Shown here: piece by piece, positions 63,742 through 64,000 of the stretch | How positions within the stretch are numbered: the first letter of the stretch is position 1 | How the letters are laid out: the number at the start of each line of letters is the position of its first letter | DNA from: Amoebidium appalachense | Lineage: Eukaryota > Ichthyosporea | Direction: 5' to 3' | DNA: 64,000 bases | Assembly: GCA_963693365.1 (NCBI GenBank) | Contig: CAVNZM010000007.1 | Coordinates: 6,510,001-6,574,000 of the forward strand | Position numbers and translations under genes: made by a program | Notes under the pieces: model-generated | Seen by the model: only the letters and a program-made list of their open reading frames with translations | Databases searched by the model: none | Told to the model about the DNA's origin: nothing

Positions 63742-64000
63742 CTGCATTCTGATTGGATGCTATCTTTAGATTTTTGGAGCAAAAAATGAATTGGGCTGAG
63801 AAAGCTCTGTGGCGACACATGTCGTAAAGTGGTCCCCTGGTTTGGGTTCACTTCTGAAATAAATCGACGGCATTCCTACCATGACCGTGATGGCATCAAC
63901 TTGCCTCCCCCCCCCCCCCCCCCCCCCCTCCCCCCCTCTCCCCCCCCCCCCCCCCCCCCCCTTCCCCCCATTCAACCCCAATCCCACCCTTTCTTTCCTT
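63742..64000. other. Upstream intron of the methyltransferase-like gene with poly-C
   Basis: Poly-C at about 63907-63927 and 63940-63961. No further upstream exon was recognised before the window ends. Confidence 0.6.

Overview
This is nuclear DNA of a eukaryote. I see three spliced protein-coding genes with GT-AG introns, LTR and tyrosine-recombinase-type retrotransposons, a DDE transposase fossil, tRNA-derived SINE-like repeats and a very large load of microsatellites and G/C homopolymers. The lineage cannot be fixed from the window. A CREB/ATF-type bZIP, a canonical RGS-domain protein and a retrotransposon footprint that copies an animal-type initiator tRNA-Met all lean towards a metazoan or unicellular holozoan. 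I regard that as an inference, not a finding.

Layout. 1-2.9 kb: GT, GA and poly-G arrays with one copy of a dispersed repeat. 2.9-5.1 kb: mostly unassigned DNA with a tiny palindromic mobile element. 5.1-6.9 kb: a three-exon bZIP transcription-factor gene on the minus strand. 7-10 kb: AT-richer intergenic DNA with a second tiny element. 10-10.65 kb: two tRNA-like SINE units. 11.3-20.85 kb: a DDE transposase fossil split by a CA repeat and by a complete 8.0-kb Ty3/gypsy element with a chromodomain (TSD GAATG). 20.9-27.4 kb: a complete Ty1/copia element with a preserved primer-tRNA copy beyond its 3' LTR. 28-32.3 kb: decayed copia-like LTR and leader pieces around a gag-like minus-strand fragment. 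32.3-32.9 kb: a ~145-bp satellite. 33.3-41.2 kb: a second complete gypsy chromovirus (TSD GTGTA). 41.2-44.3 kb: a truncated DIRS-like element. 44.3-48.6 kb: repeats and unassigned DNA. 48.7-52 kb: a four-exon RGS gene on the plus strand. 53.6-64 kb: very microsatellite-rich DNA that is in fact the introns of a minus-strand methyltransferase-like gene, of which six 3' exons lie in the window.

The three host genes were found by matching splice phase with family motifs. Exon lengths sum to whole codons: bZIP 873 nt, RGS 891 nt, and methyltransferase-like 671 nt including 2 nt of a split codon. Their splice sites often touch microsatellites. The mobile elements have nearly identical LTRs, so they are young, yet their gag-pol frames are broken, often at homopolymers. 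Either they move in trans, or they use frameshifting or readthrough, or the assembly has homopolymer errors.

The most unusual signals are: (1) a 30-bp copy of initiator tRNA-Met, from position 39 back to position 10, at the 3' end of the copia element; (2) a gypsy primer-binding site complementary to the 5' end of a tRNA-Ala; (3) 28- and 37-bp palindromic elements with perfect 8-bp target-site duplications; and (4) a conserved gene whose 84-135-bp exons are islands in simple-sequence DNA.
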